The translations under genes were made by a program, and so were the position numbers. A stretch of 64,000 nucleotides of DNA from Atlanticothrix silvestris CENA357. Lineage in GTDB: Bacteria > Cyanobacteriota > Cyanobacteriia > Cyanobacteriales > Nostocaceae. Where the stretch lies: the NCBI RefSeq assembly GCF_016056295.1, contig NZ_JAECZB010000017.1, forward strand, positions 1-64,000, written 5' to 3'. Under the pieces are notes generated by a model that ran no database searches, was not told the origin of the DNA, and saw only the letters and a list, made by a program, of their open reading frames with translations. Shown here piece by piece: positions 1 through 8,181 of this stretch. Numbering within the stretch: position 1 is the stretch's first letter; each line of letters opens with the position of its first letter.

Positions 1-1
1 T

Positions 2-289
2 ATCCATATTATTCAGTTAGATAATGGAGCTTTTCATTTTAGCCAGCATCTTCAAATACCAGAAAATATCATTTTATTATTTCAACCTCCACACACACCC
101 CAAGTTAATCCAATTGAGCGATTATGGGAGGAAATTAAAAGGCATTTAGCTTGGGAAAGCTTTGGAACTTTAGATGAGTTAAGACAATTTATCTGGAGGC
201 GTTTGGAAAAATTAAACACATCAATCGTTGCTTCTATTACAGGTTGGGATTTTATTCTTGATGCTTTATTTGAATCAAATTTTTCGTGA
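2..289 (+). pseudogene. IS630-family transposase, C-terminal part (cut by window edge)
   Basis: The frame is open from the first bases and ends with TGA. It reads LDNGAFH, then PPHTPQVNPIERLWEEIKR, the second and third acidic blocks of an IS630/Tc1-type DDE transposase, where NPIE-W-xxK carries the last catalytic Glu. The start lies outside the window, so whether the gene is intact is unknown. The stop codon overlaps the element's terminal repeat gtgaattggtataac (286-300), which is usual for compact IS630 elements. The same 3' end recurs at 5935-5961 in a miniature element. The family call is firm; activity is not known. Confidence 0.85.
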
Positions 290-550
290 ATTGGTATAAC
301 TCTAAAGGGGAGATGCTAAAAGCGATGGGAGGGATTTCTCCAAGAGGATGAACTTCGGGGGGTTCGCCCCATTGTGCAAAATGGCGTTATTACGGCAGAA
401 AATCCGCCTACAAAACTTTTTGCTTGTGAGTGAGTGTGGTTCTTGATTCTTCCTATAGAAAGTGGTCTCAACAATGCCAACAGTTTACTATGTGATTAGT
501 GATACAAATGCTATTAAAACTTGAATCTCTGACTAAAGTGACCACTAATC

Positions 551-922
551 ATGAGAAATCAACAAATTGCGCCCCTTTTGGCTCAACCAGGGCATATAGA
601 GCTTCTACAAAAAGATGAATTAGCTATTATTCGCCATCGCCGCGCTGTCAAACGTTTAAAGATACAGCAAACTCTTACTGAGCGCCTGTTTAAAATAATT
701 GCAATTACCTCTATCTTTAGTAGTATTTTTTTGGGAATAGGTGCATTGACATGTTGGAGGTTTGAGATTAGTGCCGATGTGATCGCCACAACCAATAATA
801 AACAAGATTGGCAAACAAGAAAACATATCTGTTTGGGTTGGATGTTATTTGCGTTTTCCAGTTTTCTTGGCACTGCTTCGTTTAGTTCAAGGGGAGAAAA
901 AAAAACCCCGAACCGCTTCTAA
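551..922 (+). CDS. Small membrane protein of unknown function
   Basis: This is a 123-residue frame with no recognised family. The N-terminal half is basic and helical (HRRAVKRLKIQQTLTERLFK). Two hydrophobic segments follow at about residues 47-66 and 93-110, so a two-pass inner-membrane protein is plausible. The last 12 codons run into the 3' end of the convergent hydrolase gene (36-base overlap), so the natural C-terminus may have been altered. There is no clear ribosome binding site before the ATG. The gene follows 260 bases of non-coding DNA after an IS630 end. Moderate to low confidence that it is expressed. Confidence 0.4.
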   Translation: MRNQQIAPLLAQPGHIELLQKDELAIIRHRRAVKRLKIQQTLTERLFKIIAITSIFSSIFLGIGALTCWRFEISADVIATTNNKQDWQTRKHICLGWMLFAFSSFLGTASFSSRGEKKTPNRF

Positions 923-1795
923 AACATTTACCGGATATTCCTCATGTAGCCCTAATGAACCAGGAATGATCACACTTGTAACTCCTGGCAAAGCTGCCAA
1001 AGCGTCCATTTCTGCTCGTGATTTTGGTGGGCTAGATTCCCCAATTACTACCATCAAAGGTATAGATAACGATCGCGCAAGTGTTAGAAAATCAGGTTGT
1101 TCGTGTATGGCATCGAGATTGCCTGTCACAAAGGCAGCAGAAGCAAATCTGGCTCCTGGTTGTTGAGTTGTTTGCCATTTTTGGGTGATGAAACTGGGAG
1201 TCAGTTTAGACTCATCCGTAAAAACATGGCGACGGTACATCCAACTTAAAAAAGATGGTGTAGTGTTGATTTTATAAAGTACTTGACCAAGTATAGGCGA
1301 TCGCACCAATCCTCTCACCATGCCAGCTATTTGTTGATTTGCCCCCATTGTCGGTAAAGGGCCACGCCAAGTGGGTGCTACCAAAACAATCCGCGAAAAT
1401 ACAGCAGGTTGTTTCAGTGCTAGTTGCAATACATAACTAGCAGCATGTCCAGCCGCCACGACAGCAATTTTTGTATTAAAAACGGCTTTAACAAAATCTT
1501 CTAGAAATTGCTGATATATTTCTGGTTGGTAATCTAAACTAGGGCGAGAAGATTGCCCAAATCCCGGCCAGTCTACTGCTACAGCTTGAAAGTGAGGAGC
1601 TAGTAATTTAGCTAGTTCGCCCATTTCTTCACGAGTTGAAACGCTGCTGAAAGCGGGGAGTAGCAATATTGGTGAACCTTTGCCAAGAGTCTCATAAATA
1701 ACGCGCAATGGTTGATTTTTCCAATGCCATACATATTCTTTAACTACTCCGCCAAAGCCCACAGGATTATCAGTTGATAATAAATTGGTTGACAT
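887..1795 (-). CDS. Alpha/beta-hydrolase-fold protein lacking the nucleophile serine
   Basis: This 302-residue protein has the alpha/beta-hydrolase layout: strand plus oxyanion region ILLLPAFSS (43-51), VDWPGFGQS (74-82), the nucleophile elbow, a cap region, an acid loop near VVIGESSPP and a C-terminal His in GLHEEYP. The elbow reads A-G-H-A-A-S (115-120), where the family has G-x-S-x-G, so Ala118 replaces the catalytic Ser. The His and acid positions look retained. A non-catalytic or moonlighting role is inferred; alternatively the protein uses different chemistry. It stands alone on the minus strand, about 100 bases from sufE. The ATG start is clear. Confidence 0.8.
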   Translation of the reverse strand: MSTNLLSTDNPVGFGGVVKEYVWHWKNQPLRVIYETLGKGSPILLLPAFSSVSTREEMGELAKLLAPHFQAVAVDWPGFGQSSRPSLDYQPEIYQQFLEDFVKAVFNTKIAVVAAGHAASYVLQLALKQPAVFSRIVLVAPTWRGPLPTMGANQQIAGMVRGLVRSPILGQVLYKINTTPSFLSWMYRRHVFTDESKLTPSFITQKWQTTQQPGARFASAAFVTGNLDAIHEQPDFLTLARSLSIPLMVVIGESSPPKSRAEMDALAALPGVTSVIIPGSLGLHEEYPVNVLEAVRGFFFSP

Positions 1796-1892
1796 CAGAT
1801 TAATTTTTTATTGTTATTCAAGTTTCAAAGCTAGAAGTTAAAATTTTCAACTCCTAACTCTAATTTGCGATATTAATTATCACTTATCCGTG

Positions 1893-2333
1893 TTAGTTAG
1901 GCATATCTAACTTACATTCCAACGCCTTTTTTTGCATGGTTTTAAAAATGTTATAAAAACCATTAGCGCGAGAAGGTGTTAGACTGACATTTAAACCAGT
2001 TTCCTGAATAAAATCTGGGGTAAGTTGTACAATTTCGGTGGGAGTTAATCCCTTCAACCCTTCCACCAAAAGTCCTACTAATCCTTTAGTTAATTGAGAA
2101 TCAGAATCGCCTTGAAATACAACTTTATCATCATCTAAAGCTGCTGTGACATAGACCTGAGAAACACAACCAGGAACTTTGTTTTCTGGTACTTTGTCAG
2201 CTTCGGGAAATTCATTGAGCTTCTGAGCATACCAGATCAGTTGTTCGTAGCGTCGCTTAGGCTCAGCAGCACGTTGAAAGCGCTGGACAATTTTAGCGAG
2301 AGCAGGTGGCAAAGAATCTAGAGTTGAGGACAT
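1893..2333 (-). CDS. sufE: SufE-family cysteine-desulfurase sulfur acceptor
   Basis: This 146-residue protein matches the family's usual length. SufE takes the persulfide from the cysteine desulfurase SufS and passes it to the Fe-S scaffold, in the cytosol. The N-terminal helix block PKRRYEQLIWYAQKLNEFPE precedes the catalytic loop VPGCVSQVYV with Cys56, the persulfide carrier. The C-terminus carries the usual LTPSRANGFYNIFKTM helix. It lies in the same direction as the hydrolase gene but 97 bases away, with no sign of a suf operon here. The start ATG at 2333 gives the standard N-terminus. Confidence 0.92.
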   Translation of the reverse strand: MSSTLDSLPPALAKIVQRFQRAAEPKRRYEQLIWYAQKLNEFPEADKVPENKVPGCVSQVYVTAALDDDKVVFQGDSDSQLTKGLVGLLVEGLKGLTPTEIVQLTPDFIQETGLNVSLTPSRANGFYNIFKTMQKKALECKLDMPN

Positions 2334-2752
2334 AACAGAAGCTGCAAATAATCGGCATTACTTTGAGTGTAAATTATCTTTCGAGCGATTGCACCTTAAC
2401 TTCAGCTTGATGTATGAGCTATCCCTCACAACCATCATTCACTATCAGTTGTCATTTTTAAAACAATTTTTGCATATACGCCTTAGCTATTTATCGTTCG
2501 CAAAGCGTCTCATAAAGAAAACATCGCCTAAATCTTGAGTTACATTTTTAATACATGTAATCAAAAAAATCTATTTATATTTTAGCAAATTGATCGTAGA
2601 TACGTTTAAGTAAGCAATAGCTAGGCAATAATTTGATTAAGTATTGAAAATAAGTGTTAAATATTAATGCAGAATCAGGCTTTTTATTGAATTTGCCTCA
2701 GTAATTCTCAGATTATATTTTCAATCATTAATAAATTTCAGGAGCCAATCAG
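2334..2752. other. Intergenic region between sufE and psaK
   Basis: A 419-base, AT-rich stretch separating two divergent genes, so it should hold both promoters. No gene, terminator-like hairpin or repeat is evident. A GGAGC ribosome binding site lies just before psaK, near 2741. Confidence 0.5.
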
Positions 2753-3013
2753 GTGTTTACTTCAACCTTACTCGCTGCTGCCACTACACCCCTGGAATGG
2801 AGTCCGACAGTTGGGATAATTATAATTCTCGTCAATATTATTGCCATTGCTTTTGGCAAATTTACCATCAAACATCCCAACTCAGAACCAGCCTTACCAT
2901 CAGCTAATTTATTTGGTGGTTTTGGTCTGCCTGCGTTATTGGCAACTACCGCTTTTGGCCATATTTTAGGAGTGGGTGTTGTCTTAGGGCTGCATAACCT
3001 AGGTAGAATCTAG
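2753..3013 (+). CDS. psaK: Photosystem I reaction-centre subunit PsaK
   Basis: This 86-residue thylakoid membrane protein binds chlorophyll at the periphery of photosystem I. It has two membrane helices, at about residues 18-36 (GIIIILVNIIAIAFGKF) and 57-80 (FGLPALLATTAFGHILGVGVV), joined by a stromal loop ending in ALPSANLFGG, the usual PsaK arrangement. The start is GTG: a GGAGC ribosome binding site lies about 8 bases upstream and no ATG is available. It is monocistronic here, between sufE (divergent) and a cupin gene (opposite strand). Confidence is high. Confidence 0.95.
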   Translation: MFTSTLLAAATTPLEWSPTVGIIIILVNIIAIAFGKFTIKHPNSEPALPSANLFGGFGLPALLATTAFGHILGVGVVLGLHNLGRI

Positions 3014-3390
3014 TCGTCTACCAACCCAAAAATGCACTTATGAGGATTGAGGAAAGGATAAAACACCTTTCCCCTTTCCCCCGACTAAATTCACTTGGCG
3101 AAATACTAATACCAACTATATCGTGTCCGGGTAAAGACTTATCATTAAGACCGCAGGGGGCAGGGAGCAGGGAGAGAAAGAGTTTTCAGGTTTTTGCACA
3201 GATGCGTGATTCATAACTAAGTAAGCCGGATATGATATTCTCTATGAAGATGCACTAAATGATAAAGTGTAAGGATCTAAGGGTATGGAAAATGGGTTTC
3301 GAGTACAAACGCTATTTGGGAACAGATAAACAGGTACGTTGGTGAGGCGGGGGTAATCGAAGTTTCGATTGAGGAAATGCATTCTACCTG
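3014..3390. other. Intergenic region downstream of psaK
   Basis: A 377-base gap between convergent genes. A 7-bp hairpin, ggaaagg...cctttcc (about 3050-3076), just after psaK may end its transcript. A purine-rich stretch of gcaggg/gagcagg type (about 3157-3178) belongs to the dispersed repeats of this genome. No coding frame was recognised. Confidence 0.4.
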
Positions 3391-3873
3391 TTATGCCTTC
3401 TTACCTCCTATTGGTTCAGTTATATTTTCCATATCGACTAGATTCCACTTTAAACCTTTGCTCCTATATATACGCTTGTGCAAATTTGGATAGTCACCGA
3501 TATCATGGTCTAGTCTTTGACCAACTACTACACATTTGAATATAGAATTGCCCGTGTTTTTCAGCTTATGCGGCTTACCACCAGCGCGATATCCAATAAA
3601 ATCTCCTGCTTTAACTGGATAAACGCTTTCTCCAATTGTTGCCTCAGCTTCTCCCTCAAGAACGTATACACACTCTTCTTCGTGATAGTGCATGTGAAGC
3701 TCCGTTGATTCACGTCCAGGCTCTACTTCAATGATGTGGAAACCGATATTTTTTAAACCTGTCAAATCTCCTAAAGACTTATTCAATCTGCGAGCATTGG
3801 AGTTGAGAAAATGTATTTTTTCTAGTCCTTCATAAGACTCAATCTCTTCTTTGGTGACTAAATACTTTTCCAT
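3391..3873 (-). CDS. Single-domain cupin protein
   Basis: This 160-residue cytosolic protein has one cupin barrel. Motif 1 is G-R-E-S-T-E-L-H60-M-H62 followed by HEEE (64-67), and motif 2 is G90-D-F...P-H102-K. These supply the three His and one Glu that bind a metal in the cupin_2 family. The C-terminal 35 residues (DHDIGDYPNLHKRIYR...) resemble the tail of cupins annotated as putative mannose-6-phosphate-isomerase-like or sugar-binding. The substrate cannot be told from sequence. The gene is alone on the minus strand and convergent with psaK. Confidence 0.85.
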   Translation of the reverse strand: MEKYLVTKEEIESYEGLEKIHFLNSNARRLNKSLGDLTGLKNIGFHIIEVEPGRESTELHMHYHEEECVYVLEGEAEATIGESVYPVKAGDFIGYRAGGKPHKLKNTGNSIFKCVVVGQRLDHDIGDYPNLHKRIYRSKGLKWNLVDMENITEPIGGKKA

Positions 3874-3909
3874 TTCTTGATACCAAGGTGCTAAGAAAAT
3901 TTGATGTTA

Positions 3910-4092
3910 AAGGCAACAGGGAACAGGGAACAGGACGGGTGTTGGACGGGGATTTAAACCCCGCCCAACACAATCGCCCCAAGGGGGCGGGGCTTCTGAC
4001 CCACTAGTTCGCCCTGGGAACGAACAGGCAACAATTTCCCCATCTCATCAAGAATCTTCACTGTTAGCCTGTTGCCCGTTCCCTGTCCCCTC
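3910..4092. repeat. Dispersed palindromic repeat, copy 1
   Basis: The outer arms are complementary: caacagggaacaggg near 3913 against the complement of cctgttgcccgttccctg near 4070. Inside lies a 13-bp hairpin with one mismatch, gtgttggacgggg (3939-3951) against ccccgcccaacac (3959-3971), followed by a GC-rich block with ggcggggcttctgaccc. A diverged copy in the opposite orientation lies at about 54150-54312. The block fills most of the 388-base gap 3874-4261. The rest of the gap holds nothing recognisable. Confidence 0.6.
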
Positions 4093-4261
4093 GACCGAAG
4101 GTCGGTGAACAAGCGAGGGGCCTAAAGATGAATTAAGATAAAAGTTAAAACAGGTTCAAGGTTTCCATCTCAGCAGAAGTGATTGCTTCTATTTGTGCAT
4201 GGGATTGTATCATCACTTCGTTATTAAGTGCAACTTCATAGAAAATTGGTATAATTTTGTT

Positions 4262-4690
4262 TTATTGTTTTTCAGCGCAACCTTCTAAAACCGTATTACC
4301 CAAAATGAAAATAGCCGAATAGAGATAATTTTTGTCTGACATACCATCACTACAGGTATCAACTTTTTTAATGATTAATGTATTGTTACCCCTATTTTTT
4401 AATTTGTATACTCGCACGAGATCTGCGGTACGTCCTTGTGCTTTTAATGGGACAACATAGGGAAATACCTGCTTTTTAACATCTGGCGAAGAGTAAACAA
4501 TGCCACGTTTGCTGACGGTGACGCTCCAAAATGGTTCATTTCCCCTAGCAATGAATTCTTCACTACTAGCAGTTTCTGCAACAACAAGACTATTTTTATT
4601 AATAGATAATTCATTGGCAGTACTAGGACTATTAGCTAATAAGCTAGCACCAAATCCGAGCAGAGTAACATAGCAGATGAAAGCTTTCAT
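4262..4690 (-). CDS. Secreted protein of the COG3650 type (RGNEPFW motif)
   Basis: This 142-residue protein has an N-terminal signal sequence of about 26 residues (MKAFICYVTLLGFGASLLA then SPSTANE). The mature part opens with F-I-A-R-G-N-E-P-F-W, a signature remembered from COG3650-like proteins of unknown function. Two Cys near the C-terminus (DTCSDGMSD and EGCAEK) probably form a disulfide outside the cytoplasm. The size suits a one-domain envelope protein; the role is unknown. A strong hairpin at 4764-4803 separates it from the upstream minus-strand gene, so it is probably transcribed alone. Confidence 0.7.
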   Translation of the reverse strand: MKAFICYVTLLGFGASLLANSPSTANELSINKNSLVVAETASSEEFIARGNEPFWSVTVSKRGIVYSSPDVKKQVFPYVVPLKAQGRTADLVRVYKLKNRGNNTLIIKKVDTCSDGMSDKNYLYSAIFILGNTVLEGCAEKQ

Positions 4691-4763
4691 GTATCGAAAA
4701 TGTATAGCTGCTAATTTACTTTAGTTTAGCGCTTATTTGGGTACTGCCGCATGAAGTTCAAAC

Positions 4764-4803
4764 ATGAAAGGCGATCGCAGCTTCTAACTGAATCGCCTTT
4801 CAT
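4764..4803 (-). terminator. Hairpin terminator after the 4859-5203 gene
   Basis: A perfect 12-bp stem, atgaaaggcgat (4764-4775) with atcgcctttcat (4792-4803), overlaps a HIP1-type octamer. It sits just past the 3' end of the minus-strand gene at 4859-5203. There is no long T-run, so termination is inferred. Confidence 0.5.
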
Positions 4804-4858
4804 TTCCTCTAAGGGAATTTCAATAAAAAATGGGTGGACTACCTGATAGCCTTTTGTT

Positions 4859-5203
4859 TTAGGCTGTTTCATCCGTCAAATTAAAGCCCCAAGGTTTCAG
4901 AGCCGCGATCGCTATTTCCCTATCTACACCTTCATAAGCCTCCCATTGCGACGGGTGATCTTTAGGATGTCCGTCGCCTACATTACCTGCAACTTTTATC
5001 ACCGGAACGCCCACCAAGCGATCGCGCTCCATCCCTTTTGGGAGGGCTAGTTGAAGTTTGCGACCTACAAACTTCGATGCACTTGAATTAGCTACAGATT
5101 CACGGATTAAACAAATATCACCAGCAATCCCCCAAATAGTTTGGTAGATGTGGAGGAACGATATATAGGTTTCTGGTTTGATGGATCTTTTGAGAACTTG
5201 CAC
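4859..5203 (-). CDS. Hypothetical protein, 114 residues
   Basis: The frame starts with GTG at 5203. An AAGGAT ribosome binding site lies 8 bases upstream, which supports both the start and the gene. The protein is soluble, with no signal or membrane segment. The C-terminal half is rich in charged and Gly/Pro residues (GDGHPKDHPSQWEAYEG...REIAIAALKPWGF). No family was recognised. It lies upstream of the COG3650-type gene on the same strand but is separated from it by a hairpin. It is probably real, with unknown function. Confidence 0.55.
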   Translation of the reverse strand: MQVLKRSIKPETYISFLHIYQTIWGIAGDICLIRESVANSSASKFVGRKLQLALPKGMERDRLVGVPVIKVAGNVGDGHPKDHPSQWEAYEGVDREIAIAALKPWGFNLTDETA

Positions 5204-5342
5204 TATTTGTAATCCTTATGAAGTCGTTCTTGGTTCAAAAATTTTAAGTATGGCTATCAGCTATAGTATCTCCGACAAAACGAGGCGATCGCAGGCGTAG
5301 ACATCACCTCTCAGCTCTACTCATCATTATCTAGCAAATGAT

Positions 5343-5735
5343 TTATGGCTGCACCAAAGATAAGATGATACCAACTAGCGAACCCAAGAGTAGCACTATA
5401 CTGCTGAAAGAACTGATGACAAAGCCAATCATCCGCTTTTCGGCAGCCTGATAGTATCCCCAAGCGTAGACACTTCGACCCATAAGCCAGATAGCACCAA
5501 CAAGCGCCCCCCAAAATGAATTGACGTACAAAGAGAACAACCACAAGGCGGGTAAGAAGAAAACTAGCTGCTCTAGGGTATTTTGCTGAACACGCAACAC
5601 TCGCTCAAAGTCGGCATTTCCTGTCATTTGAGGAGGGGATACTTTATACTTGGCTCTGGCTCGACCAACATTAATTGTGATGACCAAGTAGAGTAGCAGT
5701 GTCAGAGCAGTTATAAGACTAGTCCAGGGCAACAT
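5343..5735 (-). CDS. MAPEG-family membrane protein
   Basis: This 130-residue, four-helix membrane protein belongs to the MAPEG family (microsomal glutathione transferase-like). The diagnostic block FERVLRVQQNTLEQLVFFLPALW (about residues 43-65) contains the E-R-x-x-R-x-x-Q-N-x-x-E pattern, followed by hydrophobic helices with RSVYAWGYY. I place the start at ATG 5735 (MLPWTS...), where GAGG lies 8 bases upstream and the first helix begins. The frame stays open to 5921, but that extra stretch runs into a miniature transposable element (5796-5961) and reads as low-complexity sequence. Glutathione dependence is not shown. Confidence 0.85.
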   Translation of the reverse strand: MLPWTSLITALTLLLYLVITINVGRARAKYKVSPPQMTGNADFERVLRVQQNTLEQLVFFLPALWLFSLYVNSFWGALVGAIWLMGRSVYAWGYYQAAEKRMIGFVISSFSSIVLLLGSLVGIILSLVQP

Positions 5736-5795
5736 ATCAAAATCCTCAAGTACCAAAAAAGTATAATCCTTTGGTTTCATAATTGGGGCGGACTC

Positions 5796-5961
5796 TAATA
5801 CCAATTCACAATGACGCTCCTTCGTCGCTCTAAGCGTAGCTATGCCGCAGGCTTTACGCTGCAAAGATCGCAAGTCGCAATTCGCAATTAAAAAACCTTG
5901 ATACAGATGTAAACCTTTCAATGGTTAAATCTGTATCAAATTTTTCGTGAAATGGTATAAC
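5796..5961. mobile_element. Miniature inverted-repeat element related to IS630
   Basis: A 166-bp block has terminal inverted repeats: ataccaattcac (5798-5809) and gtgaaatggtat (5947-5958). Flanking TA-type dinucleotides fit IS630/Tc1 insertion. Its right 27 bases (5935-5961) match the 3' end of the IS630 transposase gene at 274-300 with one mismatch. A 9-bp internal inverted repeat (gatacagat / atctgtatc) is also present. There is no coding capacity, so it would be moved by the full element's transposase in trans. It lies directly upstream of the MAPEG start. Confidence 0.7.
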
Positions 5962-6130
5962 ACGTTGGCATTGAACTGGAAAAAATTTTGTATAACACCA
6001 CAGCAAAAACCCAATTCACTCAAGAGATTGGCTCGTGGTGGTAACGTGTCTTAGATATGTCGTGATTGTTATGAGAATAAATTTCCGAAGCTTGCTAAAA
6101 GTTGAAATAGTTGCACATCACCAAGCGCGA

Positions 6131-6556
6131 TCATTGTCTAGCAAAAGCTAAGTCACTTTCAATTAACTTGGCATCTGTTAGGTTAGCCCCACTCAAATTG
6201 CACAAGTAGAAATTTGCTCCTCTTAAGTCTGCTAGCGCTAGATTAGCTCCTGTTAAATTTGCATTAGTGAGGTTAACTTCACTTAAATTAGCGCTACTGA
6301 GATTAGTACCCCTCAGTGAAGCTTGTTGCAGATTTGCCCTGCTTAAGTTTGTCCTCATTAGGTATGCGTTATTGAGATTAGCTCCACTTAAATTAGTTTG
6401 GCTGAGGTCTGCTGCTGTTAAATCAGCTTTATTTAAGTTGGCTTGACTGAGGTTTGCCCAACTTAACTGAGCATAACTTAAGTTAACTTCACTCAACTTT
6501 ACTGACGCAAGTACTGCACACCTCAAATTAGCATTAATAAAATTTCTTTCTCCCAT
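6131..6556 (-). CDS. Pentapeptide-repeat protein
   Basis: At 141 residues it consists almost wholly of A(D/N)LxX pentapeptide repeats (ANLSQANLNKADLTAADLSQTNLSGANL and onwards), which fold as a right-handed quadrilateral beta-helix. There is no signal peptide or catalytic motif. The ATG at 6556 is the first usable start, yet the frame stays open for 37 codons upstream (to a TGA at 6668-6670) and reads DKILRRYAMGERNF, which matches the usual N-terminus of such proteins. No ATG, GTG or TTG occurs in that extension, so the original start may have been lost. The function is unknown. Confidence 0.8.
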   Translation of the reverse strand: MGERNFINANLRCAVLASVKLSEVNLSYAQLSWANLSQANLNKADLTAADLSQTNLSGANLNNAYLMRTNLSRANLQQASLRGTNLSSANLSEVNLTNANLTGANLALADLRGANFYLCNLSGANLTDAKLIESDLAFARQ

Positions 6557-6795
6557 TGCATAACGGCGTAAAATTTTATCAGGTGTTACTCTGTCTAAAA
6601 CAGCTTTTGATGCGCCTTGATAACACCATGTAGCTGTCTTAAGTTTGGCAGCAGTGTAACAGCTACCTCATCACATTTAGCTATTATCACACCATTGCAG
6701 CCATCCCACTCACCGTTAAGCATCAGGGCAATCTCACTAGCGGCAGCAATTGAGTCAAATAGTAAAACAAAACAGCCCAAGAATCCGATGTAATC

Positions 6796-6960
6796 ATTTT
6801 TTCAGAAGTTAGTCGGATGGCACGCTCCACCCTACAAGTATTAGAAATGCTGGAGTGCTGCGTGCGTCGGGGAATTAACGTCCATATCGCCAAACAAGGT
6901 ATGGTACTGGATGACTCAATGCAAAGCCGAATTACAGCAACAGTTCCAGGCCGAATCTAG
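6796..6960 (+). pseudogene. Serine-recombinase (Pin/resolvase) fragment
   Basis: The frame reads SEVSRMARSTLQVLEMLECCVRR, then INVHIAKQGMVLDDSMQSRITATV, ending at TAG 6958. This resembles the central segment of the resolvase N-terminal domain (conserved SR..RS, then the helix ending in Q-S-R-I-T-A-T-V). The N-terminus, including the catalytic Ser region, and the C-terminal DNA-binding part are both absent. The fragment joins a transposase fragment in another frame near 6900-6960, so it is a rearrangement scar. Confidence 0.6.
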
Positions 6961-8181
6961 CAATCAATGTTGGCATTTTGACAAGGCGGTTCGGCGGGCA
7001 GAGTACTCTGTCCGCCGACACGCCGCCTCAGTCCATCAGACCTCAAGCAGGTTAAAGCACCAGCCTTCATAGAACCGGGGCGGGGGCATCCGCTGTTAAT
7101 GCTTTATAGTGTCGTGGATGACCGTAGCGGTGTTGCATACCAAGAATACCACGGTGTTTACGGTGAGGATGTGGAAGCAGCACTGCGGTTTATGTTTGCC
7201 GCCATGTCACCTAAGGCGGAGACAGACTTTCCCTTTCAAGGCATTCCCCAAATGCTGTACATGGACAATGGCCCTATTGCTAAGAGCTTAGTGTTTCAAA
7301 AAGTCATGGGTTATTTGGGGATTGAAGTACGTACGCATTTACCTAATGGCAAGGATGGACGGCGGGTGACGGCTCGTTCTAAGGGGAAGGTAGAAAGACC
7401 CTTTCGCACTGTTAAAGAAATGCACGAAACTCTTTACCATTTGCATGAACCGGAGACCGAAGCCGAGGCGAATGCATGGTTGATGAAGTTTTTGCTCCAT
7501 TACAATAACCGATCCCATCGCAGCGAACCCCATTCCCGGATGGAGGACTGGGTGAGCAATTTACCTGAGTTAGGCATCCGTCAAATGTGTAATTGGGAAC
7601 GTTTTTGTACATTTGCACGCTCACCCGAACGCCGTAAGGTAGGCATCGATGCTCGCGTTACAGTTGAGGGGGTGGCTTATGAGGTGGAACCAGATTTGGC
7701 TGGAGAAACTGTTGTTCTGTGGTGGGGCTTGTTCGATAACGAACTGTACGTAGAACACAAAGAACGTCGCTACGGGCCGTTTCTGCCTGTGGATGGCCCA
7801 ATCCCCCTACATCGCTACCGTAGTTTCAAGAAAACACGAACGCAGAAACGGGCAGAGCGAATTGAATCTTTGGCTCAAGAGTTGTCTTTACCGAACTCTG
7901 TGATTGGTAAAGGCAATCAGCCAGAATTCGGGAGTAATACAACCCAACTAAAGGTGCAGCCCTTTGTTGACCCTAACCCATTTCAAGAACTGACATTCAG
8001 CACGGTGATTGCAGCCAAATTAGCGATCGCTGATTATTTGGCACGCCCATTAGCCAAACTCACCTCAGAACAGATGGCTTATATTGATGCGGTTCTGCTG
8101 ACTACTCTCAATAAGCAGGAGGTAATCAAACAAATTCGAGATTTCTTTAACCCCATTACAGGTACGAGCCATGTTGAGTGA
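6902..8181 (+). pseudogene. DDE integrase-type transposase (TniA-like), broken by a palindromic insertion
   Basis: Reading MTQCKAELQQQFQAESSNQC then WHFD (to 6982), the frame is interrupted by 44 bases (6983-7026) and resumes at 7027 as LSPSDLKQVKAPAFIEPGRG, running into a 360-codon frame (7099-8181). The latter carries an rve/DDE core (YSVVDDRSG, LYMDNGP and KGKVERPFR.VKE with the last Glu) and a Mu-transposase-type C-terminal barrel (VTVEGVAYEVEP). The protein would work with the ATPase gene that overlaps its 3' end by 11 bases. The 44-base insertion breaks the frame, and the upstream end is truncated. Confidence 0.75.
6984..7028. repeat. GC-rich hairpin inserted in the transposase gene
   Basis: A near-palindrome has outer arms aggcgg / ccgcct and core arms ggcgggcagag / ctctgtccgcc (one G-T pair), centred on TA. 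It sits exactly where the transposase reading WHFD should continue as LSPSD. Removing 44 bases restores the frame, so it is a recent insertion of a short palindromic element. Confidence 0.65.

Noticed and set aside
849-1166. Plus-strand frame of 105 codons
   Set aside because: It lies antisense to the alpha/beta-hydrolase gene; the hydrolase frame has clear family motifs.
5736-5921. Upstream extension of the MAPEG protein
   Set aside because: It runs through a miniature transposable element and adds non-family sequence. ATG 5735 has a good ribosome binding site and gives the family N-terminus.
6595-6780. 61-codon minus-strand frame upstream of the pentapeptide gene
   Set aside because: Its 3' half overlaps, in another frame, a stretch that reads as the natural N-terminal extension of the pentapeptide protein. 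No homologue or ribosome binding site was recognised.
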